Shown here: positions 18,079 through 25,759 of the stretch, piece by piece | How the letters are laid out: every line of letters starts with the position of its first letter | Numbering within the stretch: the first letter of the stretch is position 1 | Virus record (IMG/VR): IMGVR_UViG_3300020463_001848 | Span: 1-38,401 of that record | Length of the DNA: 38,401 bases | Source: a virus | Reading direction: 5' to 3' (one strand) | Notes under the pieces: generated by a model | What the model saw: the letters and a program-made list of their open reading frames with translations, nothing else | Databases searched by the model: none | Told to the model about the DNA's origin: nothing | Made by a program: the position numbers and the translations under genes

Positions 18079-18600
18079 ATGAAGTTAGATAATCTAGGTT
18101 TGCCACGGTTCGCTGATCGCGATATTGTAGATTTGATTTACAAAGGCAACGCAGACAAATTAGGAAGAATATTCGCAGAGTCAAGTGTTGACGTGAAACT
18201 GTTCAATTCCATTATGGAAGATCTACGCAAAGGTGTTCAAATTAAACAATATGAACACATGGAAATTAAGCCAGAGGATCTTGATGCAGTATTACAAGGC
18301 GAATGGTTTATGCCAGAAAAATATAAAGTTTTAAATATAGAAGAATATCTAAGCACAATAGTATCAATTAAATCTCCAGAATGGAAAATAGTTGAAGAAG
18401 AATTAGCAGAATTTAAGAAACGTAATATGTACCCTTTATTACAGTTTTTGGTATATCTTGTAGATTTTATGAGAGAAAACAAAATAGTATGGGGTGTAGG
18501 AAGAGGCTCTAGTGTGGCTAGTTATGTATTGTATGCAATTGGTGTACATAAGATTAATCCAATTCAATACGGACTAGACTGGCGTGAGTTCCTTAGATAA
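18079..18600 (+). CDS. DnaE-like fragment (Pol III alpha palm-entry region)
   Basis: 173 residues. The C-terminal 60 align by eye with the start of the palm of bacterial DNA polymerase III alpha: YPLLQFLVYLVDFMRENKI corresponds to the FPxYFLIVxDFIxxAK helix, GVGRGSSVASYVLYAIGV to the GPGRGSAAGSLVAYxLGI nucleotide-binding loop, and INPIQYGLDWREFL to the DPLxYxLLFERFL block. It stops just before the catalytic Asp motif (PDFDxDF), and no such motif follows downstream. It is therefore not a complete polymerase. It may bind DNA, nucleotide or a partner, or interfere with host replication. It has its own early promoter. Confidence 0.75.
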   Translation: MKLDNLGLPRFADRDIVDLIYKGNADKLGRIFAESSVDVKLFNSIMEDLRKGVQIKQYEHMEIKPEDLDAVLQGEWFMPEKYKVLNIEEYLSTIVSIKSPEWKIVEEELAEFKKRNMYPLLQFLVYLVDFMRENKIVWGVGRGSSVASYVLYAIGVHKINPIQYGLDWREFLR

Positions 18601-18603
18601 ATA
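18596..18603 (+). promoter_or_regulatory. Late promoter box GATAAATA
   Basis: It overlaps the stop codon of the DnaE-like gene, 23 bases before the ATG at 18627, with an AGGAGAA ribosome site between. Confidence 0.72.
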
Positions 18604-18626
18604 TACGTACATAATAGGAGAAACAA

Positions 18627-18998
18627 ATGGCAGTAAGACAAACTGGTAGAAAAGTTTACAAATCCATGCAAGGTAAAAGCATTGATATGGATTTGCTACG
18701 TCAGAAAAATGAACTTACTCCGGCTGTAGGAAATGCTCGTGTAAATGCACGTGGTGATGAATTAGGCCCGGGTGGTAAAATTGTTCGTAAAAGAGAAGAC
18801 GTATTAGAAGACTACTATCGTGATACACCTAACCAAGTTCCAGATGAAGCACCTGTGGCTACAGGCGAGTCAGAGATTGAACACAAAGCAGATGCAGTCG
18901 AAGAAGAAATTGCAGAGCAAGTTCAAGATGAAGACGTTGAAAACTCAGAAAATTGGGTTGAAGACGATGATGGAAACTTTGTTAAAAAAGGTGAATAG
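18627..18998 (+). CDS. Conserved T4-like marine phage protein with acidic tail
   Basis: 123 residues. The basic N-terminal 65 (MAVRQTGRKVYKSMQGKSID, then ARGDELGPGGKIVRKRED) resemble a family I recall in T4-like cyanophages without a known role. The C-terminal half is highly acidic (EIEHKADAVEEEIAEQVQDE). It is driven by a late box and sits two bases before the co-chaperonin gene, so a role in head assembly or folding is possible but unproven. Confidence 0.72.
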   Translation: MAVRQTGRKVYKSMQGKSIDMDLLRQKNELTPAVGNARVNARGDELGPGGKIVRKREDVLEDYYRDTPNQVPDEAPVATGESEIEHKADAVEEEIAEQVQDEDVENSENWVEDDDGNFVKKGE

Positions 18999-19000
18999 AG

Positions 19001-19423
19001 ATGTTAACGAGTACAACTGTTCCAACAGTCAAGGGTAAAGTTAGACCTTTACACGATCGACTGATAGTAGCCGAAATGGAATTCGGTGAAGTTACCACTG
19101 CAGGTGGTATTATACTTCCAAGTGACGATGGCAAAGATGTAGGTATTAAACCTAGATGGGCCAAAGTTGTTGTGAAGGGGCATGAGAATAAAGAAGAATA
19201 CGGTGAAGGCGATTGGGTATTGGTAGTACATGGTCGTTGGAGTAGAGGATTCAAAGTTCAAGAAGAAGATGACAGCGAAACTGTTATTTTAAGAACTGTT
19301 GAAGCAGAAGGTGTGTTAGGTTGGAGCAAAGAGGCTCCAAGCGATTTAGCATACTATAACAACCAAGCCGTTGTAAATCTAGAAAACAATATCTCGGCTA
19401 AAGACTTTGCAAAAGAGGAATAA
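19001..19423 (+). CDS. GroES/gp31-like co-chaperonin
   Basis: 140 residues with the GroES beginning (VRPLHDRLIVAEME) followed by a mobile-loop equivalent (FGEVTTAGGIILPSDDGK), then AKVVVKG and GDWVLVVHGRWSRGF. T4 gp31 replaces host GroES on GroEL to fold the major capsid protein gp23, and this protein most likely does the same. Compared with bacterial GroES (about 95 residues) it has a C-terminal extension of about 45 residues (GWSKEAPSDLAYYNNQ and on). It is cotranscribed with the gene upstream from the late box at 18596. A perfect 7-base stem with a 6-base loop occurs in the coding sequence at 19321-19340. Confidence 0.85.
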   Translation: MLTSTTVPTVKGKVRPLHDRLIVAEMEFGEVTTAGGIILPSDDGKDVGIKPRWAKVVVKGHENKEEYGEGDWVLVVHGRWSRGFKVQEEDDSETVILRTVEAEGVLGWSKEAPSDLAYYNNQAVVNLENNISAKDFAKEE

Positions 19424-19837
19424 TTGGAAAAAGTAGATCTAAACAAATATAGTCAATTTGTTGAAAAAGTAACATCACAAGAAAGTAATCAACTATCACC
19501 AATGGCTAGGAGGCTATCCATTTTAGAAGGCACAGACGGCAAAATTAATATGGCGTTATTGCTAACAGGTGGAATTGGCTTATCATCAGAAACAGGAGAA
19601 TTTAATGAAATTATTAAAAAATGTATCTTCCAAGGTAAACCATTGGACGATGAAACTGTATTTCATGCTAAACGCGAACTTGGCGATATTATTTGGTATT
19701 GGATCAACAGTTGCCGTGCTTTGGGTCTTGACCCAAACGAAGTCATAGAAGAAAACGTACATAAGTTAAAAAGCAGATACCCAGGTGGGGAATTTGATGT
19801 ACATCATTCAGAGAATCGGAAAGAAGGCGACCTATAA
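19424..19837 (+). CDS. mazG: MazG-like nucleotide pyrophosphohydrolase
   Basis: 137 residues, starting with TTG directly after the co-chaperonin stop. The MazG helices are visible: GLSSETGEFNEIIKK (residues about 51-65) and HAKRELGDIIWYW (about 83-95) supply the ExxE and ExxD metal-binding pattern. The family hydrolyses NTPs or dNTPs to monophosphates. Marine phage MazG proteins have been proposed to alter the host's (p)ppGpp state or to recycle nucleotides. It ends just before the early promoter of the gp44 operon. Confidence 0.83.
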   Translation: MEKVDLNKYSQFVEKVTSQESNQLSPMARRLSILEGTDGKINMALLLTGGIGLSSETGEFNEIIKKCIFQGKPLDDETVFHAKRELGDIIWYWINSCRALGLDPNEVIEENVHKLKSRYPGGEFDVHHSENRKEGDL

Positions 19838-19842
19838 AATAC

Positions 19843-19871
19843 TTGACTTTTAGGTCTTTAGACTCTATAAT
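19843..19871 (+). promoter_or_regulatory. Sigma70-type early promoter, TTGACT-17-TATAAT
   Basis: -35 TTGACT at 19843-19848, a 17-base spacer and a perfect -10 TATAAT at 19866-19871. A leader of about 23 bases with an AAAAGGAT ribosome site leads to the ATG at 19901. It probably drives the whole run to 23665. Confidence 0.8.
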
Positions 19872-19900
19872 AATACTATAACTATGAAAAGGATTATAGA

Positions 19901-20083
19901 ATGGACGCAAGTATTGTTTTACTTCTTGAAGAAATCAAAAAAACAAATAAAAAAGTAGATAAACTTCAGAGTAGCATTGATGAACTTGATGCTAAACTAA
20001 CTAAACATATAGGCTTTATTGATAAGACATATGATGGACTACGTAATCCAATTGATGCGGCGAGGAGGTTTTTAGGCAAATGA
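19901..20083 (+). CDS. Small coiled-coil protein preceding gp44
   Basis: 60 residues, almost entirely heptad-like helix (LLEEIKKTNKKVDKLQSSID, then ELDAKLTKHI), ending in a short basic tail (AARRFLGK). It is the first gene of the early operon and overlaps the gp44 start by 4 bases (ATGA), so coupled translation with the clamp loader is likely. Function not recognised. Confidence 0.75.
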   Translation: MDASIVLLLEEIKKTNKKVDKLQSSIDELDAKLTKHIGFIDKTYDGLRNPIDAARRFLGK

Positions 20084-20997
20084 AAGAATTATGGGTAGAA
20101 AAATATCGTCCTAAGACTGTTGATGGTTACGTATTTAGAGATGAACATCAAAAGGCACAGGTCAAACAGTGGATAAAAGAAAAGACTATTCCGCACTTAT
20201 TGTTTAGTGGTAATGCAGGTATAGGTAAAACTACACTTGCAAAAATTTTGTTTAATGAACTTGAAACAAATGATCTAGATATACTTGAAATAAATGCAAG
20301 TAGAACAAATTCAGTAGAAGACGTTAGAGATAAAATTGTAAACTTTGTGCAAATGATTCCATTTGGTGCATTCAAAGTTGTACTACTAGATGAAGCAGAT
20401 TACTTATCTCCAAATGCACAGGCGGCACTACGTGGTGTGATGGAAGAGTATCATACAACAAGCAGATTTATTTTAACTTGTAACTATCCTAATAGAATTA
20501 TTCCTGCCCTGCATTCTAGATGTCAAGGCTTTCATATAGAACGTATTGATCAAACTGAATTTACTGCAAGGGTGGCCCAGATACTAATAGATGAAGGTAT
20601 AACTCCAGATCTTGATGTATTAGACACTTACGTAAAAGCAACGTATCCTGATTTACGTAAATGCATTAATATGGTGCAAATGAATAGTGTTGATGGTAAA
20701 CTTGTAAAGCCACAAAAAAGCGATACAGGTGATGCTGACTACAAACTAGAAATGGTTGAACTGTTTAAAAAAGGTGAAATAAGCAAGGCAAGAAAACTTG
20801 TTTGTAGCCAGGCAAGACCAGATGAAATAGAAGATATATACAAGTGGCTATATGATAATATAGACTTGTTCGGCGACGAACAAAAACAAGAAAGTGCAAT
20901 ATTAATTATTAAACAGGGGCTAGTAGATCATACACTTGTTGCTGACCCAGAAATAAATTTGGCGGCAACACTGATAAGATTATCCAGAATGGAATGA
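20080..20997 (+). CDS. 44: Sliding clamp loader ATPase subunit (T4 gp44-like)
   Basis: AAA+ ATPase that opens and loads the sliding clamp (gp45) for phage replication and, in T4, for late transcription. 305 residues. The N-terminus ([16 protein letters not shown]) is the RFC-family signature. Walker A is GNAGIGKT at 44-51, Walker B LLDEAD at 102-107, with an SRC arginine-finger motif in HSRCQGF. The C-terminal helical domain runs from about 205. In related phages the partner gp62 gene usually follows directly. Here a ferredoxin gene follows instead. Confidence 0.93.
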   Translation: MKELWVEKYRPKTVDGYVFRDEHQKAQVKQWIKEKTIPHLLFSGNAGIGKTTLAKILFNELETNDLDILEINASRTNSVEDVRDKIVNFVQMIPFGAFKVVLLDEADYLSPNAQAALRGVMEEYHTTSRFILTCNYPNRIIPALHSRCQGFHIERIDQTEFTARVAQILIDEGITPDLDVLDTYVKATYPDLRKCINMVQMNSVDGKLVKPQKSDTGDADYKLEMVELFKKGEISKARKLVCSQARPDEIEDIYKWLYDNIDLFGDEQKQESAILIIKQGLVDHTLVADPEINLAATLIRLSRME

Positions 20998-21329
20998 CAT
21001 ATCTCGTAAATGACAAATGTATCGGTTGCAAACATACCGACTGCGTGGAAGTTTGTCCGGTAGATTGTTTTTACGAGGGAGAAAATATGCTTGTTATTAA
21101 TCCTGACGAGTGTATTGATTGCGGTGTATGTGTTCCTGAATGTCCGGTAGATGCAATCATTACTGAATCAGAAGATCCCGAACAAAAGTGGTTTAACTTA
21201 AATTTAGAATTCAGCAACAAGTGGCCAAACATTACAGAGAAAAAAGATCCTTTACCAGAAGCAGAAGAACTTGCAGAAAAACCAGATAAGTACGAGCAGT
21301 TATTCAGTGAAAAACCTGGTGGAGATTAA
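20994..21329 (+). CDS. fdxA: 7Fe ferredoxin, FdxA type
   Basis: 111-residue electron carrier with one [3Fe-4S] and one [4Fe-4S] cluster. The cysteine order matches the Azotobacter FdI/FdxA layout: Cys9, 17 and 50 for the 3Fe cluster, Cys21, 40, 43 and 46 for the 4Fe cluster, plus the conserved free Cys25. The long C-terminal part ([20 protein letters not shown]) resembles alphaproteobacterial FdxA, suggesting capture from such a host. It overlaps gp44 upstream and the PPIase downstream (one-base overlap), so it is fully embedded in the early operon. The electron donor and acceptor are unknown. Confidence 0.9.
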   Translation: MTYLVNDKCIGCKHTDCVEVCPVDCFYEGENMLVINPDECIDCGVCVPECPVDAIITESEDPEQKWFNLNLEFSNKWPNITEKKDPLPEAEELAEKPDKYEQLFSEKPGGD

Positions 21330-21664
21330 TGGAAATAAAAAAACTTAGAGCAAGTCATATACTCTTAAGTCATGCAGAAGCAAAATGGACAACCAACCAT
21401 CGTGCTAAACCCCTAGCAGAACAAGAAGCATATAACGTAATACAAGATATCGCGGAAGGTTTACTTACATTCCATCAAGCGGCTAAAGAATTTAGTGCCT
21501 GCAGAGTAAGTGCAAAGAGCGGCGGGGATTTGGGTTGGTTTGACTATCCTGGAGAAATGGAATATCCACTTGCCCATGCAGTTAGTACTATGCAAAAAGA
21601 TACAATGTTAGGTGTGCCAATTGAAACAGAGTTTGGCTACCATGTTATTCTAAGGACAGGGTAA
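21329..21664 (+). CDS. Parvulin-type peptidyl-prolyl isomerase
   Basis: Single-domain rotamase of 111 residues without a signal peptide, so cytoplasmic. Family blocks are clear: RASHILLSH at the start, FHQAAKEFSACRVSAKSGGDLGWFD in the middle and ETEFGYHVILRTG at the end. It catalyses cis-trans isomerisation at proline bonds, probably to help fold phage proteins. It overlaps the ferredoxin gene upstream and the oxygenase-like gene downstream by one base each. Confidence 0.88.
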   Translation: MEIKKLRASHILLSHAEAKWTTNHRAKPLAEQEAYNVIQDIAEGLLTFHQAAKEFSACRVSAKSGGDLGWFDYPGEMEYPLAHAVSTMQKDTMLGVPIETEFGYHVILRTG

Positions 21665-22218
21665 TGTACGATATAAAAGAAATTATCGTAAGTGAATATT
21701 ACGAGGTAATTGAATCAGTCTATCCTGACTACAAAAATATCAATAAAGATTTAAAACAAATTATAATAGATAAAGGTGACGAAATGCAAAGAGTCACAAA
21801 TGTCAAAGCAGATATGACAAATTATAAGATGTTACGTAATCCTACATTTAAAATTATTTGTAAGTTTGTTGAAGAACTTATATACAATAAATTAGTAGAT
21901 GAACGTATGACAATAGAAGCAATGAAAGTTTTACAAGTAAAACATATAGACTGCTGGGGTATGAGATACAAGAAAGGCGATCACTGTGTGCCACACGCAC
22001 ATTGGCCGGCTACCTTTAGTTGGATTTATTATGTAGAAGGTTGCGATAATTGTGCGGAACTTATATTTGATAAGTCAAATTATTCAGTTCATTCAGCACC
22101 AGGTAAGTTAGTAATTTGGCCAGGACATTTAAGCCATACAGTACCAGAGCAAACTTGTGATCATGATAGGATTGCAATTTCAGGTAATATCCAAGTTGTA
22201 GTAAAGGAAAAGAAATGA
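21664..22218 (+). CDS. 2-oxoglutarate/Fe(II)-dependent oxygenase-like protein
   Basis: 184 residues. The C-terminal half has the double-stranded beta-helix pattern of phage 2OG-Fe(II) oxygenases: VPHAHWPATFSWIYYVEG (candidate iron ligands His111 or His113), LVIWPGHLSHTVPE (His155 or His158) and DRIAISGNI, whose Arg169 would bind 2-oxoglutarate. Such proteins are frequent in T4-like marine phages and may hydroxylate proteins or nucleobases; the substrate is unknown. It is part of the early operon and overlaps thyX by 4 bases. Confidence 0.75.
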   Translation: MYDIKEIIVSEYYEVIESVYPDYKNINKDLKQIIIDKGDEMQRVTNVKADMTNYKMLRNPTFKIICKFVEELIYNKLVDERMTIEAMKVLQVKHIDCWGMRYKKGDHCVPHAHWPATFSWIYYVEGCDNCAELIFDKSNYSVHSAPGKLVIWPGHLSHTVPEQTCDHDRIAISGNIQVVVKEKK

Positions 22219-22886
22219 ACGTAAAATTAATATCATACAGTAAGGCAAGTGAGTTTGAAACTTATGAAGACGGAGGCTTACTTAACTTACAAGATTTAAT
22301 TGCCTTTTGTGCAAGAGTAAGTAATCCATCTAATCAGATGAATAAGGAAACTAGTGAAAAATTAATCAAATATTTAATTAAACATAAACACTGGTCTCCA
22401 TTAGAGATGGTCAGTGCTTGTTTAGAAATAAACACTACACGTGATATTGCACATCAGATTGTAAGACATAGAAGTTTTAGTTTCCAAGAATTTAGTCAAC
22501 GATATGCAAATCCACAAGACATGGAACAAGCATTTACATATAGAGAACCAAGACTTCAGGATACAAAGAATAGACAAAATTCAATTGAAGTAAATGATCA
22601 ACAATTAGAAATGGATTGGGGACACTATCAAAAGAAAGTGATTGAAACTAGTAAACAAGCATATGATTGGGCAATAGCAAATGGAATAGCCAAGGAACAG
22701 GCTCGTGTTGTTTTACCAGAAGGACTTACAAAAACACGTTTATATATGAACGGCACTCTAAGGAGTTGGGTACACTATATAGAACTACGTGGAGCAAATG
22801 GAACACAGAAAGAACACATGGATATCGCTCATGAATGTGCCAAAGTAATAGCCAAAGTTTTTCCGTTGGTAACTAACCTTACATAA
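22215..22886 (+). CDS. thyX: Flavin-dependent thymidylate synthase ThyX
   Basis: Makes dTMP from dUMP using methylene-tetrahydrofolate and FAD/NADPH, supporting phage DNA synthesis. The 223 residues are a normal length. The signature RHRX7S is present as RHRSFSFQEFS at residues 84-94, followed by QRYANP. Residues LPEGLTKTRLYMNGTLRSW supply the C-terminal substrate-binding block. It is the sixth gene of the early operon, overlapping the preceding gene. Confidence 0.94.
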   Translation: MNVKLISYSKASEFETYEDGGLLNLQDLIAFCARVSNPSNQMNKETSEKLIKYLIKHKHWSPLEMVSACLEINTTRDIAHQIVRHRSFSFQEFSQRYANPQDMEQAFTYREPRLQDTKNRQNSIEVNDQQLEMDWGHYQKKVIETSKQAYDWAIANGIAKEQARVVLPEGLTKTRLYMNGTLRSWVHYIELRGANGTQKEHMDIAHECAKVIAKVFPLVTNLT

Positions 22887-22894
22887 GTATCATT

Positions 22895-23665
22895 ATGTTC
22901 AACAAACTTATAAACTTTTTTGTAAGAAAACAACCTGTAATTAATTTTGCTTGTAGAAGTTGGGGTGTCAGAAAATATGCACCAATACAACCAGCAGGTA
23001 AATTCTTTCCAGAAAAATTTAAAAAGATGAGTCCTTATTTTGAAGATGGAAAAGCAGAACACAATATTGATAATCATAAAACTGTTAGAGCCTGCCCTGG
23101 TATTACAGATTATATGAGTATGGGATTTGTTATTCCTGCTTGGTGTGATATTACAATAGAACCTACGCCAGACGGAAAACATATTATAACACGTTACAGT
23201 GATGAGCAATATAATGATGCATTTCATCCTGACGGACAGTTAGGTAAGTTTATGGAAGGTAAGTTTAAAGTTAGAGGTGCAGTTAAACTTGACAATCCTT
23301 GGTTTACTTGGAATAAGCCAGGTTGGAGTACTTTATATTTGCCAATGTATTATCATGAACGTAACTGGGAAGCAGTTCCAGGACTTATGGATCATGATTT
23401 AGGTGCACCACAAAGTCCTATTAATATTATGTTAAAGGAAATTAAAAAGACTGAAATAAAAATGGGAGAACCTATTGTACAGGCAATACCATTCAAACGT
23501 GAACCTATGGTTGCACGAACTATGGAACTTGACGAGTCAGCATGGAAACGTCAGTTAGCCATATCCAGCCTACACAAGATGAGTTATGCAGGCTGGCTTA
23601 AATGGGTCAAAGCAAAGAAACTTTATTCTGTAGATGCCCGGGATACTAATTTACCCGGCGATTAA
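22895..23665 (+). CDS. Unrecognised 256-residue protein at the end of the early operon
   Basis: I do not recognise the family with confidence. It has conserved-looking Trp, Pro and Tyr-rich segments (CPGITDYMSMGFVIPAW, GAVKLDNPWFTWNKPGWST, YLPMYYHERNWEAVPG) and a likely helical C-terminus. No membrane segment is seen. It resembles proteins seen next to thyX or phoH in marine T4-like phages, where the role is unknown. Its last 4 bases overlap the 3' end of the convergent phoH gene. Confidence 0.75.
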   Translation: MFNKLINFFVRKQPVINFACRSWGVRKYAPIQPAGKFFPEKFKKMSPYFEDGKAEHNIDNHKTVRACPGITDYMSMGFVIPAWCDITIEPTPDGKHIITRYSDEQYNDAFHPDGQLGKFMEGKFKVRGAVKLDNPWFTWNKPGWSTLYLPMYYHERNWEAVPGLMDHDLGAPQSPINIMLKEIKKTEIKMGEPIVQAIPFKREPMVARTMELDESAWKRQLAISSLHKMSYAGWLKWVKAKKLYSVDARDTNLPGD

Positions 23666-24384
23666 ACATCACCATATATTTCTAATACTTCTTTTACCGC
23701 TCTATGTCTTTCAATGTCTACATGATTAAATGAAGTCATTGCTAGTCTACTAGATCCGCTATGTGTACTGTAACATTGTATAAAGTCTAATAATCCATTG
23801 TCCTTTATTCGATCTGTTTGTGCTAAATCTCCAGTAACAGCCATATAAGATCCTGTGCCTAATCTAGTTAAAAGCATTTTCATTTGATTAGCAGTTGTAT
23901 TTTGCATTTCATCTGCTAAAATAAATGCACGTTTGAAAGTTCTACCACGCATATATGCTAATGGTGATATTTCAATTATGCCTTCTTCTATCATACCACT
24001 GATCTCTTTTGCAGTAAAATATTCACGTAGAACATCAAAAATAGGTCTTGTCCATGGTGCCATTTTTTCTTCTAGCGATCCTGGTAAAAATCCTAAGTCT
24101 TCATCTACACTTACTACTGGTCTTGTTACTATTATCTTATCTACCGCTTTTTCCTTAAACAGTTTTATAGCCACCTGTACCGCTATTAACGTCTTACCGG
24201 TTCCTGCTGGACCTACTCCGAAGACTATGTCTTTCTTTAGGTCAAGTAGTTTTAGCATATAATCTTCTTGATTTTTGTTTCTTGGAATAATTTTAACGTC
24301 TTTGTGTTTGTTTGGTAGGAATTGTTGAAATTGTACCACGTTTCCGTGATGTCTGTTCTTGCGAACACTTCTTTTTGCACCCAT
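23662..24384 (-). CDS. phoH: PhoH-family ATPase
   Basis: PhoH-type ATPase, 240 residues from the start chosen here. Walker A is GVGPAGTGKT (about residues 61-70) and a Walker B-like segment is FILADEMQN. The family occurs in many marine phages and is linked to phosphate limitation in bacteria, with proposed RNA or nucleotide functions. The frame is open further upstream to 24471, but the start at 24384 (MGAKRSVRK) is preferred because it has a strong ribosome site, AAGGAGGA, just before it. It is the only long minus-strand gene in the window. Confidence 0.93.
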   Translation of the reverse strand: MGAKRSVRKNRHHGNVVQFQQFLPNKHKDVKIIPRNKNQEDYMLKLLDLKKDIVFGVGPAGTGKTLIAVQVAIKLFKEKAVDKIIVTRPVVSVDEDLGFLPGSLEEKMAPWTRPIFDVLREYFTAKEISGMIEEGIIEISPLAYMRGRTFKRAFILADEMQNTTANQMKMLLTRLGTGSYMAVTGDLAQTDRIKDNGLLDFIQCYSTHSGSSRLAMTSFNHVDIERHRAVKEVLEIYGDV

Positions 24385-24440
24385 AGAGTCCTCCTTTATG
24401 TGTGGTCTTTTATGAAGGTTGTACTTCTTCTTCATAAAAA

Positions 24441-24459
24441 TATTTACCGTTTTAACGGT
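24441..24459 (-). promoter_or_regulatory. Possible phoH control region: GGTAAATA box plus inverted repeat
   Basis: Read on the minus strand, GGTAAATA (complement of 24441-24448) matches the variant late box used before the genes at 36959 and 37825. It partly overlaps an inverted repeat, ACCGTT (24446-24451) and AACGGT (24454-24459), separated by TT. The repeat could be an operator. No clear -35/-10 pair was found for phoH. Confidence 0.35.
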
Positions 24460-24491
24460 CCAAGTTATCATAGTTTATATCTCTAATCCTA

Positions 24492-24499
24492 GATAAATA
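24492..24499 (+). promoter_or_regulatory. Late promoter box GATAAATA
   Basis: In the 140-base divergent gap between phoH and the gene at 24525, 25 bases before that ATG. It probably drives the lysis-region block downstream. The ribosome site before 24525 is weak. Confidence 0.7.
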
Positions 24500-24524
24500 A
24501 GTATGTAAATATGGGATCACTGTA

Positions 24525-25052
24525 ATGCAAGACATTTTAGACGTAATTAAGAACGTAGAAAACATATACGATAGCGACACATCATTCACTGTTTTAAAGG
24601 ACTTTGAAAGGGTGTTAGACGAACTAGACTTATATGTGTACAAAAACTGGGAAGATGGCGAATTAGCATCTGGGCCTAACATCAAACGACATTGGATTGT
24701 ATGCTCATTTATGTGGCCAAGAGATAAAATGCCAGATCCTATGGGTGGCAAGAGATTATTAGATTACGACTGTAAAGTTACATACAAAAAAGATAGCATA
24801 ATTAAACCAAGAAAAATACGTACTCCAGACGATATTAGACCAGGAACTAAAAAAGGTAGACTAGATAGAGAACCTATTTGGATAGTTGAAATAATGATGC
24901 CTAAAAAATTAGTAATGGATATTTACAGTGGCTATAATGATATAATGGATAATACAGTAGATCCAGCGACACAACAACCTAACCCTACTCCAGAAGCACA
25001 GCCGGCAGATGATATAGCGGCCGCTGAAGCACCAGTTGAAGGAGCAGTATAA
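24525..25052 (+). CDS. Conserved hypothetical, 175 residues
   Basis: Not recognised beyond similarity to conserved proteins of T4-like marine phages. It has a helical N-terminal third (ILDVIKNVENIYDSDTSF, VLKDFERVLDELDLYVY), a compact central part (HWIVCSFMWPRDKMPDPMGG, KVTYKKDSIIKPRKIRTP, PIWIVEIMMPKKLVMDIY) and a disordered Pro/Ala/Glu tail. First gene after the late box. It overlaps the following gene by one base. Confidence 0.75.
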   Translation: MQDILDVIKNVENIYDSDTSFTVLKDFERVLDELDLYVYKNWEDGELASGPNIKRHWIVCSFMWPRDKMPDPMGGKRLLDYDCKVTYKKDSIIKPRKIRTPDDIRPGTKKGRLDREPIWIVEIMMPKKLVMDIYSGYNDIMDNTVDPATQQPNPTPEAQPADDIAAAEAPVEGAV

Positions 25053-25756
25053 TGGGATTACGTGAACACGATTTAAAAGATTGTATAGAAAACATTTTTG
25101 AAATAGATTCATATAAATCAAAAATGGGCGATGACAAAGACATTTGTGTATTAAGTTTTTCAGCAATTACAGAACAAAGTGCAAAAGATTTAGAAAACTT
25201 TTTTGAGAAAGGTTATCCTTTTGTACTAGATGCAGATGCAACATCAGGTGAACAAAAAGATGGAACTTACAAAGTATTTGTTGAAATCGAAAGAGGTAGA
25301 GAAACACCTGAAAGAATAGCAGAATTATTAGATGGTATTACAAAACTTACTGACCAAGAATATAAGTTTAGATACTACAAAGGTTTCAGAAGTATGCCGG
25401 CAACATTAGATACTTTCAATGAAACTATTCCATTAGACGCTGACTCATATGGTATCAAAGTCAACGAAAACAATATGGACAACTATAAGAATTTCTTTAA
25501 TAAGAGTTATGCAGAATCAATTGAAATGAAAGAGGATATTTTAACAGTGAAAAATACTTTTGCTGATCCGGTCTCTTTCAATGTGGTTGACTTCGGTAAA
25601 ATTGATAGTATAAATATCAATGAGGCGTTGAATGTCAATGATTTTGCAGAAGTAATTTGGTTAACAAAGTATCTAGGTGATTACAATGTAACCAAGTACG
25701 GAACAAAAATTGTTCTGGAAAATAACGGACATCAATTAATATTAACAAGGAGATAA
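25052..25756 (+). CDS. Conserved hypothetical, 234 residues
   Basis: A soluble mixed alpha/beta protein with two apparent halves: an N-terminal domain with ICVLSFSAITEQSAKDLENF and VFVEIERGRETPERIAELL, and a C-terminal part with repeated acidic helices and GTKIVLENNGHQLILT at the end. No catalytic motif is seen. It lies between another unknown and the first muramidase homologue in the late block, with TAATG overlap upstream, so a virion or lysis-related role is possible. Confidence 0.75.
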   Translation: MGLREHDLKDCIENIFEIDSYKSKMGDDKDICVLSFSAITEQSAKDLENFFEKGYPFVLDADATSGEQKDGTYKVFVEIERGRETPERIAELLDGITKLTDQEYKFRYYKGFRSMPATLDTFNETIPLDADSYGIKVNENNMDNYKNFFNKSYAESIEMKEDILTVKNTFADPVSFNVVDFGKIDSININEALNVNDFAEVIWLTKYLGDYNVTKYGTKIVLENNGHQLILTRR

Positions 25757-25759
25757 GAG

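Noticed and set aside
19321-19340. Perfect hairpin TTGGAGC-AAAGAG-GCTCCAA
   Set aside because: It lies inside the co-chaperonin coding region and has no T tract after it, so it is not a terminator. Its 7-base stem can arise by chance in coding sequence.
23290-23320. TTGACA followed at 17 bases by AATAAG
   Set aside because: Within the unknown gene at 22895 and with a poor -10, so not called a promoter.
23635-23660. Short stem CCGGG...CCCGG near the phoH convergent junction
   Set aside because: Only five base pairs and no T tract on either strand, so not supported as a terminator.
24385-24471. N-terminal extension of PhoH to a Met at 24471
   Set aside because: The strong AAGGAGGA site directly before 24384 and the lack of family similarity upstream favour the shorter protein.
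25609-25616. TATAAATA late-type box
   Set aside because: It is inside the gene at 25052, about 140 bases before the next start. In an AT-rich genome an isolated in-gene copy is likely chance.
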